This document shows, one piece after another, positions 19,112 to 29,495 of a DNA stretch of 64,000 nt; position 1 is the first letter of the stretch; the number at the start of each line of letters is the position of its first letter. The DNA comes from Gammaproteobacteria bacterium (GTDB taxonomy: Bacteria > Pseudomonadota > Gammaproteobacteria > Thiohalomonadales > Thiohalomonadaceae): assembly GCA_026196575.1 (NCBI GenBank), contig JAPHSX010000013.1, positions 41,327 through 105,326 of the forward strand. The letters run 5' to 3'. Under the pieces are notes generated by a model. That model searched no databases, had not been told where the DNA came from, and worked only from the letters and a program-made list of their open reading frames with translations. The translations under genes and the position numbers were made by a program.

Positions 19112-19612
19112 ATGGTGGTACGCCGGTGGGAGGGGTATACTACCGGCCTTTACGCAAAGTTGGCCAGAAGCTTGTTCCGCATACTCTTTATCCTGTTTCT
19201 CTCGATCCCGCTGCTGGAGATCTATCTGCTGATTAAGGTCGGCAGCGCCATTGGCGCCTGGCCTACCGTGTTGCTGGTGCTCCTTACCGCCGTGCTGGGG
19301 GCATTTCTGCTGCGCCTGCAGGGGCTCATCACCCTGAACAAGGTGCAGCTGGCGATGGCCCGCGGCGAGCTGCCTACCCTGGCGATGCTGGAGGGGGTGG
19401 TGCTGCTGTTGTGCGGTGTGCTGCTGCTGACCCCCGGCTTCTTTACCGATGCCCTCGGCTTTCTCGGCCTGGTGCCGCCGCTGCGCCAGGGGCTGATCCG
19501 CTGGCTGCTGAGTCGCGGTGTGGTCAACGCCATGGGCGGGGCCTACAGCCGGCGCCATTCGCATGATGCGCCCCGTACCCTGGATGGTGAATACCGGCGC
19601 GAGGACGACTGA
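19112..19612 (+). CDS. fxsA: FxsA family membrane protein
   Basis: This small inner-membrane protein is related to E. coli FxsA, whose overproduction relieves phage T7 exclusion by F. Motifs are LFLSIPLLEIYLLIKVGSAIG, LGAFLLRLQG and LLTPGFFTDALGFL. The start is uncertain: ATG 19112 (166 aa) is used here, but TTG 19172, next to the first helix, may be real since the first 20 residues are not conserved. Position directly upstream of groES is also seen elsewhere. C-terminus is hydrophilic (HSHDAPRTLDGEYRRED). Confidence 0.88.
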   Translation: MVVRRWEGYTTGLYAKLARSLFRILFILFLSIPLLEIYLLIKVGSAIGAWPTVLLVLLTAVLGAFLLRLQGLITLNKVQLAMARGELPTLAMLEGVVLLLCGVLLLTPGFFTDALGFLGLVPPLRQGLIRWLLSRGVVNAMGGAYSRRHSHDAPRTLDGEYRREDD

Positions 19613-19662
19613 GGGGCTACCCCCTCCGGCCCGTTACCCCTTTGCTCTCTCCCTCTTCCCCC

Positions 19663-19716
19663 TTGACTATTCTGCTTGCGCCATTATTATTAGCACTCAC
19701 TCGAGGGGAGTGCTAA
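19663..19716 (+). promoter_or_regulatory. groESL promoter with CIRCE operator (HrcA site)
   Basis: TTGACT at 19663-19668 and TATTAT at 19685-19690 with a 16-bp spacer form a sigma70-type promoter. Immediately downstream is a perfect CIRCE element, TTAGCACTC-N9-GAGTGCTAA (19690-19716), the binding site of the HrcA repressor. This indicates HrcA-controlled heat induction of groES-groEL. No sigma32 promoter was recognised. The hrcA gene is not in the window. Confidence 0.93.
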
Positions 19717-19799
19717 CAGCTGCGCCTCTCCCGATGACCCGCCGTCAACTGGCGGCCGGGTGTCGTTTTTACTTTATGACGTTTTGTAAGGAGCAATAA

Positions 19800-20090
19800 A
19801 TGAACATTCGTCCGTTGCATGACCGTGTGCTTGTCCGCCGCGTGGAAGAGGAGACCACCACCGCCGGCGGTATCGTGCTGCCCGGCTCTGCTGCTGAAAA
19901 ACCCAACAAGGGTAAGGTGCTGGCCGCCGGCAAGGGCAAGATCCTGGAAAATGGCGAGGTGCGCCAGATGGACGTCAAGGTCGGTGACCAGGTGCTGTTC
20001 GGTCAGTACTCTGGCACCGCCGTCAAGGTGAATGGCGAGGAGCTGCTGATGATGCGCGAAGAGGACATCATGGGTGTCATCGAGGGCTAA
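19800..20090 (+). CDS. groES: Co-chaperonin GroES
   Basis: The 96-residue co-chaperonin forms the heptameric lid of GroEL. It shows [14 protein letters not shown], the mobile-loop segment [11 protein letters not shown], and [34 protein letters not shown] precedes the ATG by 6 nt. It is the first gene after the CIRCE promoter, with groEL 46 bp downstream. Confidence 0.99.
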   Translation: MNIRPLHDRVLVRRVEEETTTAGGIVLPGSAAEKPNKGKVLAAGKGKILENGEVRQMDVKVGDQVLFGQYSGTAVKVNGEELLMMREEDIMGVIEG

Positions 20091-20124
20091 GCGCCCCGCC
20101 TCCATCAACCACAAGATTTCTTAG

Positions 20125-21783
<1,659 letters not shown>

Positions 21784-21806
21784 TTCGCCCCACCCGATCT
21801 ATCCCC

Positions 21807-21838
21807 AAAAGCCCCGCCGGTAACGGCGGGGCTTTTTT
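21807..21838 (+). terminator. Rho-independent terminator of groESL
   Basis: The GC-rich stem GCCCCGCC / GGCGGGGC with a short loop (21811-21832) is flanked by A's and followed by six T's. It lies 25 bp after the groEL stop. Confidence 0.92.
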
Positions 21839-21906
21839 GTGGTGGCGCCCGCAAGACTCCCGTATCACCCTTACTCTCTTCTTATCTCTTCTTGCCCGGT
21901 GGACGC

Positions 21907-21912
21907 TATAAT
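21907..21912 (+). promoter_or_regulatory. Possible -10 box for the motor-like pair
   Basis: A perfect TATAAT lies 50 bp upstream of the MotA/TolQ-like start, after the groEL terminator. No good -35 is present at the right distance, so a regulator or weak promoter is possible. Confidence 0.45.
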
Positions 21913-21961
21913 CCTGCGCTACTGCGTGCCTCTACTTACTTTACCCGTCACAGGTGTTTAC

Positions 21962-22894
21962 ATGATCGACCTCTCCGTGAACCATAGCCGTCGGGTGCTG
22001 CTGCACCTGCTGATGTTGTTGCTGCTGGCCGTGGCGCTGGTGGTGCTTGGCCTGCGGGAGATCAGCGAGGTCTACTTCAGTAACCAGCTGACGGATACCG
22101 GTCTTATTATCAACGGTTTTATCGTTGCCCTGTTTGTCTTCGGTACGCTGAAGATTGTCTGGGTGCTGGCGGGTTATCAGGGGGAGGAGGCGGCGCTGCG
22201 GCGTGTTACCGAGGCGCTGGAGGCGGGGGACTATCAGCCCGAGAGCGAGGTCTCGCCACGGCGCCTCATCGCCCAGCGGCTGGCGGCGCTGCGTTCACTG
22301 AGCCGGCGCAACGCCCTCATCGACCACAGTGCACTGGCGGCGACCCTGCTGGCGAACGAGAGCACCCGCCTCAGTTTTCCCCGTTTCGTCAACAACACCC
22401 TGATCCTGAGCGGTGTCTTCGGCACCATCGTCTCCCTCTCCATGGCCCTGGTGGGGGCCTCCAATCTGCTTGGTAATGTGGAGAGCATGGCCGGCATGGA
22501 GCAGGTGATCCATGGCATGTCGACCGCCCTCTCCACCACCATGACGGCGATCGTCTGCTACCTCTTCTTCAGCTACTTCTTTCTCAAACTTGGTGATGTG
22601 CAGACGCGGCTGTTGAGCGCCATCGAGCAGGTGACCACCATCCATCTGTTGCCGCAGTACGCCCACTCCAGCGACACCCTGCTGCACGAGGTGGCCGGTC
22701 TGGTGCGCAGTCTGCAGCAGGTGGTCACCCAGATGCAGCAGGCGCAGGGTGATTACCTTGCCGCCGGGCAGGGGCTGCGCGAGGTGGTGAGCGCGGTTAA
22801 TAAACAGGTAACGCCGATGGGAGAGAATATCGAAACCATCAAGGGTGTGCTCTACGAGGGCTTCCGCCTGCCGCCACGGGATCGCGATGCATGA
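21962..22894 (+). CDS. MotA/TolQ/ExbB-like proton channel family protein
   Basis: The 310-residue inner-membrane protein has four predicted helices at about residues 12-32, 46-72, 144-168 and 188-212. The long cytoplasmic loop between helices 2 and 3 and the paired last helices (NTLILSGVFGTIVSLSMALVGAS and ALSTTMTAIVCYLFFSYFF) are the layout of MotA/TolQ/ExbB ion channels. A C-terminal helical cytoplasmic tail of about 95 residues follows. ATG 21962 is chosen because an upstream frame extension runs back into the groEL terminator. The stop overlaps the next gene by 4 bp (ATGA), implying a stoichiometric complex with it. The process powered by this channel is unknown. Confidence 0.8.
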   Translation: MIDLSVNHSRRVLLHLLMLLLLAVALVVLGLREISEVYFSNQLTDTGLIINGFIVALFVFGTLKIVWVLAGYQGEEAALRRVTEALEAGDYQPESEVSPRRLIAQRLAALRSLSRRNALIDHSALAATLLANESTRLSFPRFVNNTLILSGVFGTIVSLSMALVGASNLLGNVESMAGMEQVIHGMSTALSTTMTAIVCYLFFSYFFLKLGDVQTRLLSAIEQVTTIHLLPQYAHSSDTLLHEVAGLVRSLQQVVTQMQQAQGDYLAAGQGLREVVSAVNKQVTPMGENIETIKGVLYEGFRLPPRDRDA

Positions 22895-23835
22895 GCAGTT
22901 TTATCGACCTGCGCACCAACGCCAGCAGCGATAGCGGCCACGGTGGTTTCTGGCCCTCCTTCACCGACATCATGATGGTGGTGGTGATGATCTTCATGCT
23001 CGCCAGCGTGGTCTTGATCCTGCGTAACTGGGAGCTGGTGCAGGCGCTGCGCAACACTATGGAGGCGGAGCGTATCGCCGCCGAGATGGCGCGCAACGTC
23101 ACCGAGACCAACGCCACCTTGGAGGAGCAGCTGGCGCAGGCGCAGTATCAACTCTCCGAGCTGCGCATGCGTAACATGCAGTTGAGTGAGGAGAACACGC
23201 AGCAGCGTGATGGACTGGCCGAACGGGAGCAGCAGCTGCTGCAACTGGCAGGCCAGTTGCGCGAGAACGAAGGTGCGCTGCAACGCGAGAGCCGCCAGCG
23301 CGCCCTGCTGGAGGAGCAGCTGCAAAAGAGCGAAGGGGAGCTGGCGCTGCGCCACGAGCAGTACGCCCAGCAACAGCAGCAGTTGAGCGGCGTGACCGCT
23401 CAGCTGGCCGCGCTGGAGGAGAGCCATCGTCAGCAGTCCGCGCAGTTGACCCGTGCCACTCAGGAGAGCTCGGCGCAGGGCCAGCAGCTGACCGCGTTGC
23501 AGCAGGAGTACGACACTATCAAGGTGAAGTACGACAAGCTGGTCAAGCCGGCACGTACTGCCAAGGGCAAGCACGTGGTGGAGGTGCGTTACGAAAAGCG
23601 CGACGGCAACGAGGTGATCACCCTTCGGGATGGCGGCGCGCCGGGCGGCGATGAGGCCAGCGCCAAAGTGAGCACCAAGGAGCTGCACCAGCGTCTGGTG
23701 GCGCTGAAGAGGGCGCACCCCGGCAGGCTCTACATCAAGATCATCATCCCCGCCGACAGCGGCCTCTCCTATAACGAGGCGTGGAGTTTCATGAAGGGGC
23801 TGCTGGAGAAGTACGACTACTATTACCAGTCGTAG
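22891..23835 (+). CDS. MotB/ExbD-like protein with long periplasmic coiled coil
   Basis: The 314-residue protein has a short cytoplasmic N-terminus and one transmembrane helix (about residues 24-45). The helix starts PSFTDIMMVVVMIFML, with an aspartate (D26) at the position of the proton-carrying Asp of MotB/ExbD. Then comes about 170 residues of Gln/Glu-rich coiled coil (about 50-220). A small C-terminal domain (KVSTKELHQRLVALKRAHP ... IIIPADSGLSYNEAWSFM) resembles the ExbD/TolR periplasmic fold. No OmpA-like peptidoglycan-binding domain is evident. It overlaps the upstream channel gene by 4 bp, and glnE follows. Family assignment is by motif resemblance; function unknown. Confidence 0.75.
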   Translation: MSSFIDLRTNASSDSGHGGFWPSFTDIMMVVVMIFMLASVVLILRNWELVQALRNTMEAERIAAEMARNVTETNATLEEQLAQAQYQLSELRMRNMQLSEENTQQRDGLAEREQQLLQLAGQLRENEGALQRESRQRALLEEQLQKSEGELALRHEQYAQQQQQLSGVTAQLAALEESHRQQSAQLTRATQESSAQGQQLTALQQEYDTIKVKYDKLVKPARTAKGKHVVEVRYEKRDGNEVITLRDGGAPGGDEASAKVSTKELHQRLVALKRAHPGRLYIKIIIPADSGLSYNEAWSFMKGLLEKYDYYYQS

Positions 23836-23884
23836 CCACTGCAACCGCTTGCTACAATCACCATTTTCAGCGGCGGGGGTAGCG

Positions 23885-26776
23885 GTGTCCAACTCACAGG
23901 GTGAAGCGCTGGTGGCGTGCGAGCTGCCGGAGCCGTTGCAGCCGCGGGCTGCGCAGCAGTGGCAACAGCTGTGCGAGCGTCTGGGTGAGGAGAACCCGGT
24001 CAGCAGCGAGGCGCTGCAGACCGAGACACGGCGGGTGCTGGCGCTGAGCGAGTTCATCAGTCAGAGTCTGCAACGCGACGCCTCCCTGCTCGCCGACCTC
24101 ATCACCAGCGGCGATCTCTTCAGCCGCTACGACGCGGGGTGTTACACGGCACGCTTGAGCACCCTGCTCGACGGTTGCGCGGAGGAGAAGCAGCTGGGTG
24201 AGCAGTTGCGCAGGTTTCGCCGTCGCGAGATGGTGCGCATCGCCTGGCGCGACCTTGCCGGGCGTGCCGAGCTTATCGAGACCACCGCCGACCTCTCCCA
24301 CCTGGCCGACGCCTGCATCGAGGCGGCACTGGGGCTTCTTCATCACTGGCACTGCACGCAGTGGGGCACCCCCACGAGTGTCGACGGCGCACCGCAGCGC
24401 CTGGTGGTGATTGGCATGGGCAAGCTGGGTGCCTACGAGCTCAACTTCTCCTCCGATGTCGACCTCATCTTCAGCTATCCCGAGGAGGGCGAGACCCAGG
24501 GTGGGCGGCGCACCCTCGCCAACCAGGAGTTCTTCATCAAGCTGGGGCAGGCGCTGATCCGCGCCCTGGATGTCGCCACCGCCTACGGTTTTGTCTTTCG
24601 CGTCGATATGCGGCTGCGTCCCTTTGGCGAGTCGAGTGCGCTGGCGGTCAGTTTTGATGCGATGGAAAACTACTACCAGGTGCATGGGCGCGAGTGGGAG
24701 CGCTACGCCATGATCAAGGCGCGGGTGGTGGCCGGCGACCACGCCGCCGGTGCGGAGCTGATGGCGCGTCTCAAACCCTTTGTCTACCGCAAATATGTCG
24801 ACTATGGCGCCTTTGAGTCGCTGCGCGAGATGAAGGCGATGATCGCCCGCGAGGTCAAGCGCAAGGGGATGGATGATAATGTCAAACTCGGCGCCGGCGG
24901 TATCCGCGAGGTGGAGTTTATCGGCCAGGCCTTTCAGCTGATTCGCGGCGGCCGTGAGCCGACGCTGCAGCGCCGACGCATCCTCACCGTGCTGGAGGCA
25001 TTGCGCGGTTTTGACCTGCTGCCCGACTTCGTGGTCGATGAGCTGGTCACGGCCTACACTTTCCTGCGCAACACCGAACACCGCATTCAGGAGTGGGCCG
25101 AGCAGCAGAGCCACATGCTGCCCACCGATGAGGCGGGGCGGGCGCGCCTCGCCTGCGGCATGGGCTTTGCCAGCTGGGGGGAGTTCGAGCCGGTGTTGCG
25201 CGAACACATGCGTCTGGTGCATGAACACTTTGAGCAGGTCTTTGCCGCGCCGCAGACCGAACACGCCGAGAACGATGCGCAGGATCTGACCGGGATCTGG
25301 CAGGGGAGCGTGGACAGCGAGCAGGCGCTTGCCACCCTGCGGCAACTGGGCTACCAGCAGGGCGAAGAGATGGTGCGGCTGCTCGGCCAGGTGCGCGGTG
25401 GGCGCTCCTTCCAGGCAATGAGCGCCCACGGGCAGATGCGCATGGACCACCTGATGCCGCTGTTACTGGGGGCGGTGGCGCAGAGCCGTGAGCCTGACGA
25501 GACCCTGCGCCGCCTGTTGCAGCTCATCGAGGCGATTGGCCGGCGCAGCGCCTACCTCGCCCTGCTGGTGGAGAACCCGATGGCGCTGTCGCAACTGGTC
25601 AGGCTCTGTAGCGCCAGCCCCTGGATCGCCAGCCACCTGAGCCGCTTCCCGCAACTGCTCGACGAGCTGCTCGATCCGCGTACCCTCTATGCGCCCCCCA
25701 AGCGCGAGGAGCTGGCCAACGAGGTGCGCCAGCGGCTGTTGCATATTCCCGCCGAGGATCTGGAGGGGCAGATGGAGGCGCTGCGCCACATCAAGCAGGC
25801 CCACGTGCTGCGCGTCGCCGCCGCCGATGTGATGGAGGCGGTGCCGCTGATGGTGGTGAGCGATCACCTCACCGACATCGCCGAGGTGATGGTGGAGGCC
25901 GCCTTTGACCTCGCCTGGCGCCACCTGGTGGCGCGCCACGGCCGTCCCGAGAGTTGCGATGCGCGGGTCTGCGACACTGGCTTTGCGGTGATTGCCTACG
26001 GCAAGATGGGGGGGCTGGAACTGGGTTACGGCTCGGATCTGGATATCGTCTTCCTCCACAGCAACGAGAGTGAGGGCAAGGTGACCGGCGGTGAGCGGCC
26101 GCTGGATAACGCCGTCTTTTACGCCCGCCTCGCCCAGCGCATGATCCACATCCTCCATACCCGCACCGCCGCCGGCGAACTTTATGAAATTGATACCCGG
26201 CTGCGCCCCAGCGGCGCCTCCGGTCTGCTGGTGAGCAGCGTCGACGCCTTTGCCGAGTACCAGCGCGGGCAGGCCTGGACCTGGGAGCACCAGGCGCTGG
26301 TGCGCGCCCGCTTTATCACCGGTGACGCGGGGATCGCCCGTGCCTTCCAGGCAGTGCGCAACGAAATCCTCTGCCGGGTGCGCGACGAGGCGACGCTGCG
26401 CCGCGAGGTGCGGGAGATGCGCGAGAAGATGCGTGCCTCGCTCTCCAGGGGGGAAAGCGGAAAATTTGACTTGAAACAGGACCCTGGCGGTATCGCGGAC
26501 ATTGAATTTATGGTGCAATACGGGGTCTTGGCCTGGGCCCATGCCCACCCGGCACTGTTGCACTGGAGTGACAATATCCGCCTGCTGGAGACGCTGGCCC
26601 AGTGCGGCCTCATCAGCGAGGCGCAGAGTAACCTGCTGTGTGATGCCTACCGCGCCTTTCGCGCCCGCGCCCATCGTCTGACCCTGCAGCTGCAGCCGGC
26701 GCTGGTCGCAGAGGAGGAGTTTTGCGAGCTGCGCGCCGGGGTTTGCGCCCTCTGGCAACGGCTGATGGTCGAGTAA
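23885..26776 (+). CDS. glnE: Bifunctional glutamine synthetase adenylyltransferase/adenylyl-removing enzyme
   Basis: The roughly 963-residue cytosolic enzyme adenylylates and deadenylylates glutamine synthetase in response to PII. Two nucleotidyltransferase domains are visible: VIGMGKLGAYELNFSSDVDL (residues about 177-196) and IAYGKMGGLELGYGSDLDIV (about 704-723). Each is followed by its own RPFG/RPSG segment, with a helical linker between. GTG 23885 is chosen because GGGGG lies 5 bp upstream; TTG 23849 is an alternative. An extended -10-like TGCTACAAT (23850-23858) could give glnE its own promoter. The glnE-ilvE-waaF order recalls Pseudomonas. Confidence 0.96.
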   Translation: MSNSQGEALVACELPEPLQPRAAQQWQQLCERLGEENPVSSEALQTETRRVLALSEFISQSLQRDASLLADLITSGDLFSRYDAGCYTARLSTLLDGCAEEKQLGEQLRRFRRREMVRIAWRDLAGRAELIETTADLSHLADACIEAALGLLHHWHCTQWGTPTSVDGAPQRLVVIGMGKLGAYELNFSSDVDLIFSYPEEGETQGGRRTLANQEFFIKLGQALIRALDVATAYGFVFRVDMRLRPFGESSALAVSFDAMENYYQVHGREWERYAMIKARVVAGDHAAGAELMARLKPFVYRKYVDYGAFESLREMKAMIAREVKRKGMDDNVKLGAGGIREVEFIGQAFQLIRGGREPTLQRRRILTVLEALRGFDLLPDFVVDELVTAYTFLRNTEHRIQEWAEQQSHMLPTDEAGRARLACGMGFASWGEFEPVLREHMRLVHEHFEQVFAAPQTEHAENDAQDLTGIWQGSVDSEQALATLRQLGYQQGEEMVRLLGQVRGGRSFQAMSAHGQMRMDHLMPLLLGAVAQSREPDETLRRLLQLIEAIGRRSAYLALLVENPMALSQLVRLCSASPWIASHLSRFPQLLDELLDPRTLYAPPKREELANEVRQRLLHIPAEDLEGQMEALRHIKQAHVLRVAAADVMEAVPLMVVSDHLTDIAEVMVEAAFDLAWRHLVARHGRPESCDARVCDTGFAVIAYGKMGGLELGYGSDLDIVFLHSNESEGKVTGGERPLDNAVFYARLAQRMIHILHTRTAAGELYEIDTRLRPSGASGLLVSSVDAFAEYQRGQAWTWEHQALVRARFITGDAGIARAFQAVRNEILCRVRDEATLRREVREMREKMRASLSRGESGKFDLKQDPGGIADIEFMVQYGVLAWAHAHPALLHWSDNIRLLETLAQCGLISEAQSNLLCDAYRAFRARAHRLTLQLQPALVAEEEFCELRAGVCALWQRLMVE

Positions 26777-26790
26777 ATTATTAGCGGTGC

Positions 26791-26818
26791 CGCCCCGCCG
26801 CCTCAGGGTTGCGGGGCG
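26791..26818 (+). terminator. Hairpin after glnE
   Basis: An 8-bp inverted repeat CGCCCCGC / GCGGGGCG with a 12-nt loop lies 15 bp after the glnE stop. It lacks a clear T-run, so it may be only a weak terminator or an mRNA-stabilising stem before ilvE. Confidence 0.35.
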
Positions 26819-26850
26819 CGCCAAATTTGTGAGCTTGAGGAGAGTATTCG

Positions 26851-27774
26851 ATGACGATGGATGATCGCGATGGCGTCATCTGGCTGGATGGCAAGATGGT
26901 TCCCTGGCGCGAGGCGAAGGTCCATGTGCTGACTCACACCCTGCACTACGGCATGGGGGTCTTTGAGGGGGTGCGTGCCTACAAGACCGACAGGGGGGCG
27001 GCGATCTTTCGCCTGCAGGAGCATACCGACCGGCTGTTTCGCTCCGCCCACATCATGAACATGCCGATGCCCTTCGACAAGGAGACCCTCCTTGCCGCAC
27101 AGCGGGCGGCGGTGGCCGAGAACAACCTGGAGTCGGCCTATATCCGCCCGATGGTCTTCTACGGCTCGGAGGGGATGGGGCTGCGTGCCGACAACCTCAA
27201 GGCGCATGTGATGGTGGCCGCCTGGTCGTGGGGCTCCTACCTCGGTGCCGAGGGGATGGAGAAGGGCATTCGCATCCGCACCTCCTCCTTCACCCGCCAC
27301 CACGTCAACATCACCATGTGCAAGGCCAAGGCCAACGGCAACTACATGAACTCGATGCTCGCCCTGCAGGAGGCGCTCGCCTGCGGCATGGACGAGGCGA
27401 TGCTGCTCGATAACGAGGGCTATGTGGCCGAGGGGTCCGGCGAGAACATCTTCCTGGTACGTGATGGCGTGCTCTACACCCCGGACCTCACCTCGGCGCT
27501 GGACGGCATCACCCGCAACACCATTTTCCAGCTGGCGGCCGAGCTCGGTATCCAGGTGAAGGAGAAGCGCATCACCCGTGATGAGGTCTATATCGCCGAT
27601 GAGGCATTCTTTACCGGCACCGCCGCCGAGGTGACGCCGATCCGCGAGGTCGATAACCGCAAGATCGGCAGCGGCAAACGTGGCCCGATCACCGAGAAGC
27701 TGCAGAGCATGTACTTCGACCAGGTGCATGGGCGGCGCAGTGAACACCCGCAGTGGGTGACGCTGGTCAAGTAA
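26851..27774 (+). CDS. ilvE: Branched-chain amino acid aminotransferase
   Basis: The 307-residue PLP enzyme interconverts branched-chain amino acids and 2-oxo acids. Motifs are LHYGMGVFEGVRAY, the PLP lysine in ITMCKAKANGNY, LDNEGYVAEGSGENIF and FFTGTAAEVTPIREVDNR. Length is typical for the class IV BCAT of gammaproteobacteria. GAGGAGAG lies about 8 bp before ATG 26851. A 23-bp gap leads to the zinc-finger gene. Confidence 0.97.
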   Translation: MTMDDRDGVIWLDGKMVPWREAKVHVLTHTLHYGMGVFEGVRAYKTDRGAAIFRLQEHTDRLFRSAHIMNMPMPFDKETLLAAQRAAVAENNLESAYIRPMVFYGSEGMGLRADNLKAHVMVAAWSWGSYLGAEGMEKGIRIRTSSFTRHHVNITMCKAKANGNYMNSMLALQEALACGMDEAMLLDNEGYVAEGSGENIFLVRDGVLYTPDLTSALDGITRNTIFQLAAELGIQVKEKRITRDEVYIADEAFFTGTAAEVTPIREVDNRKIGSGKRGPITEKLQSMYFDQVHGRRSEHPQWVTLVK

Positions 27775-27797
27775 ACCAACACGGCGGAGGGGATGGT

Positions 27798-27995
27798 ATG
27801 GGTAAACGGCAAGGGCAACTGAAGCAGGCCAACGCGGTCAGTCGCTACGAGGTAACGGCCGCCGATCTGCCGCTGCACTGTCCGATGCCAGGGATGACGG
27901 TGTGGAACTCTCACCCGCGCGTCTATCTGGATGTGCAGAGTGAGGGCCACGCCCGCTGCCCCTACTGTAGCGCCGAATATATTTTGAAAAAGTAA
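27798..27995 (+). CDS. CHCC-type zinc-finger domain protein
   Basis: The 65-residue protein carries a zf-CHCC domain: HCPMPG, then SHPRVYLD, then ARCPYC. The domain is shared with the NDUFS6-type subunit of mitochondrial complex I and many small proteobacterial proteins. ATG 27798 is preferred, as GGAGGGG lies just upstream. It sits between ilvE and hldE, a place where such a gene is often found in gammaproteobacteria. Its biochemical role is not established. Confidence 0.85.
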   Translation: MGKRQGQLKQANAVSRYEVTAADLPLHCPMPGMTVWNSHPRVYLDVQSEGHARCPYCSAEYILKK

Positions 27996-28014
27996 GGGGG
28001 CTGGCGCCCCTTTA
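27994..28014 (+). terminator. Weak terminator-like hairpin after the zinc-finger gene
   Basis: AAGGGG / CCCCTT arms with a 7-nt loop overlap the stop codon, followed by TTTACTC. It may partly separate ilvE expression from the LPS operon that starts at hldE. Confidence 0.4.
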
Positions 28015-28053
28015 CTCATCCTGCACCAGCGTATTTGACGAAAAGTTCATGCC

Positions 28054-29490
28054 ATGAAGATCAGCCAACTCCCCGAATTTACAAAGGCCTCCGTGCTGGT
28101 GGTCGGCGATCTGATGCTGGATCGTTACTGGCACGGCGAGACCTCACGCATCTCCCCCGAGGCCCCGGTGCCGGTGGTCAAGGTGGAGGAGATCGAGGAG
28201 CGTGCCGGTGGTGCCGGCAACGTGGCGCTCAACGTTGCCGCCCTGGGCGGCAACGCCTCGGTGATCGGACTTACCGGTCAGGATGAGGCCGCCGATGCCC
28301 TCGCCCGTACCCTGCTCCATGCCGGGGTGGAGTGCCATTTTGAGCGGGTGGCGGGTTTTCCCACTATCACCAAACTGCGCGTGCTGAGCCGCCACCAGCA
28401 GCTGATCCGCCTTGATTTTGAGGACGGCTTCCCCGGCTGTGACAGCGCCGGTCTGCTGCACCGCTTTCGGGATAATGTGCAGGATGCCGGGGTGGTGGTG
28501 CTCTCCGACTACAGCAAGGGGACCCTGCGCGAGGCGGGCCAGCTGATCGCGCTGGCCCGCGCCGCCGGCAAGCCGGTGGTGATCGACCCCAAGGGGAGCG
28601 ACTTTTCTCACTACCGCGGCGCCACCGTGATCACCCCCAATATGCACGAGTTCGAGGCGGTGGTCGGCCACTGTGCCGATGACACCGCGGTCGAGGGCAA
28701 GGGCGAGGTGCTGCGGGAAAAGCTCGATCTTGAGGCCCTGTTGATCACCCGCAGCGAAAAGGGGATGACCCTGCTGCAACGGGGCGAGGCACCGCTGCAC
28801 ATCCCTACCCGGGCACGTGAGGTCTACGATGTGACCGGTGCCGGCGATACCGTGGTTTCGGTGCTGGCCGCCTCGCTGGCCGCCGGTCACTCCCTGCAGG
28901 AGGCGACGGTGCTGGCCAATCTTGCCGCCGGAGTGGTGGTGGGCAAGCTCGGTACCGCTAGTGTCTCGGTGCCGGAGCTACGCCGCGCGCTGCGCGAGCA
29001 GGACGAGATGGAGCAGGGGATGGTGAGCGAGGAGAAGCTGATTGCCCTGGTGCAGGAGGCCAAGGCCCACGGCGAGACGGTGGTGATGACCAACGGCTGT
29101 TTCGACATCCTGCATGCCGGCCACGTCACCTATCTGGAGGAGGCGGCACAGCTCGGCGACCGCCTCATCGTTGCGGTCAACGATGACGCCTCGGTCAAAC
29201 GCATCAAGGGCGAGGAGCGGCCGGTCAACACCCAGTCCAAGCGGATGCGGGTGCTGGCAGCGCTGAACTGCGTCGATTGGGTGGTCGGCTTCGATGAGGA
29301 CACCCCCACACGCCTGATTTGCAACGTCTCCCCCAACATCCTGGTGAAGGGGGGCGACAACGATCCGAATAACATCCCCGGCGGCGAGTGTGTGCGCGAT
29401 AGCGGTGGTCAGGTGATGGTGATGAGCTTTGTCGATGGTTGCTCCACCACCAGCATCATCGGCGCCATCCGTGCCTCGGAGAAAAAGTAA
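28054..29490 (+). CDS. hldE: Bifunctional heptose-7-phosphate kinase / heptose-1-phosphate adenylyltransferase
   Basis: The 478-residue cytosolic enzyme makes ADP-heptose for the LPS inner core. The N-terminal ribokinase-like domain (about 1-320) has [30 protein letters not shown] and the catalytic [14 protein letters not shown]. The C-terminal nucleotidyltransferase domain (about 345-478) has [17 protein letters not shown] and [13 protein letters not shown]. Length matches E. coli HldE (477). It leads a tightly packed plus-strand operon through the FAD oxidoreductase, AKR, waaF, GT2 and GT4. Confidence 0.98.
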   Translation: MKISQLPEFTKASVLVVGDLMLDRYWHGETSRISPEAPVPVVKVEEIEERAGGAGNVALNVAALGGNASVIGLTGQDEAADALARTLLHAGVECHFERVAGFPTITKLRVLSRHQQLIRLDFEDGFPGCDSAGLLHRFRDNVQDAGVVVLSDYSKGTLREAGQLIALARAAGKPVVIDPKGSDFSHYRGATVITPNMHEFEAVVGHCADDTAVEGKGEVLREKLDLEALLITRSEKGMTLLQRGEAPLHIPTRAREVYDVTGAGDTVVSVLAASLAAGHSLQEATVLANLAAGVVVGKLGTASVSVPELRRALREQDEMEQGMVSEEKLIALVQEAKAHGETVVMTNGCFDILHAGHVTYLEEAAQLGDRLIVAVNDDASVKRIKGEERPVNTQSKRMRVLAALNCVDWVVGFDEDTPTRLICNVSPNILVKGGDNDPNNIPGGECVRDSGGQVMVMSFVDGCSTTSIIGAIRASEKK

Positions 29491-29495
29491 GCGGG

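Noticed and set aside
21962..23835. Zorya anti-phage system (ZorA/ZorB)
   Set aside because: The channel plus single-helix partner layout is similar, but the partner has no OmpA-like domain and no ZorC, ZorD or ZorE follows; glnE does.
23894..25450. 518-codon minus-strand frame opposite glnE
   Set aside because: It is antisense to clear GlnE motifs and shows no recognisable domain; high GC keeps such frames open.
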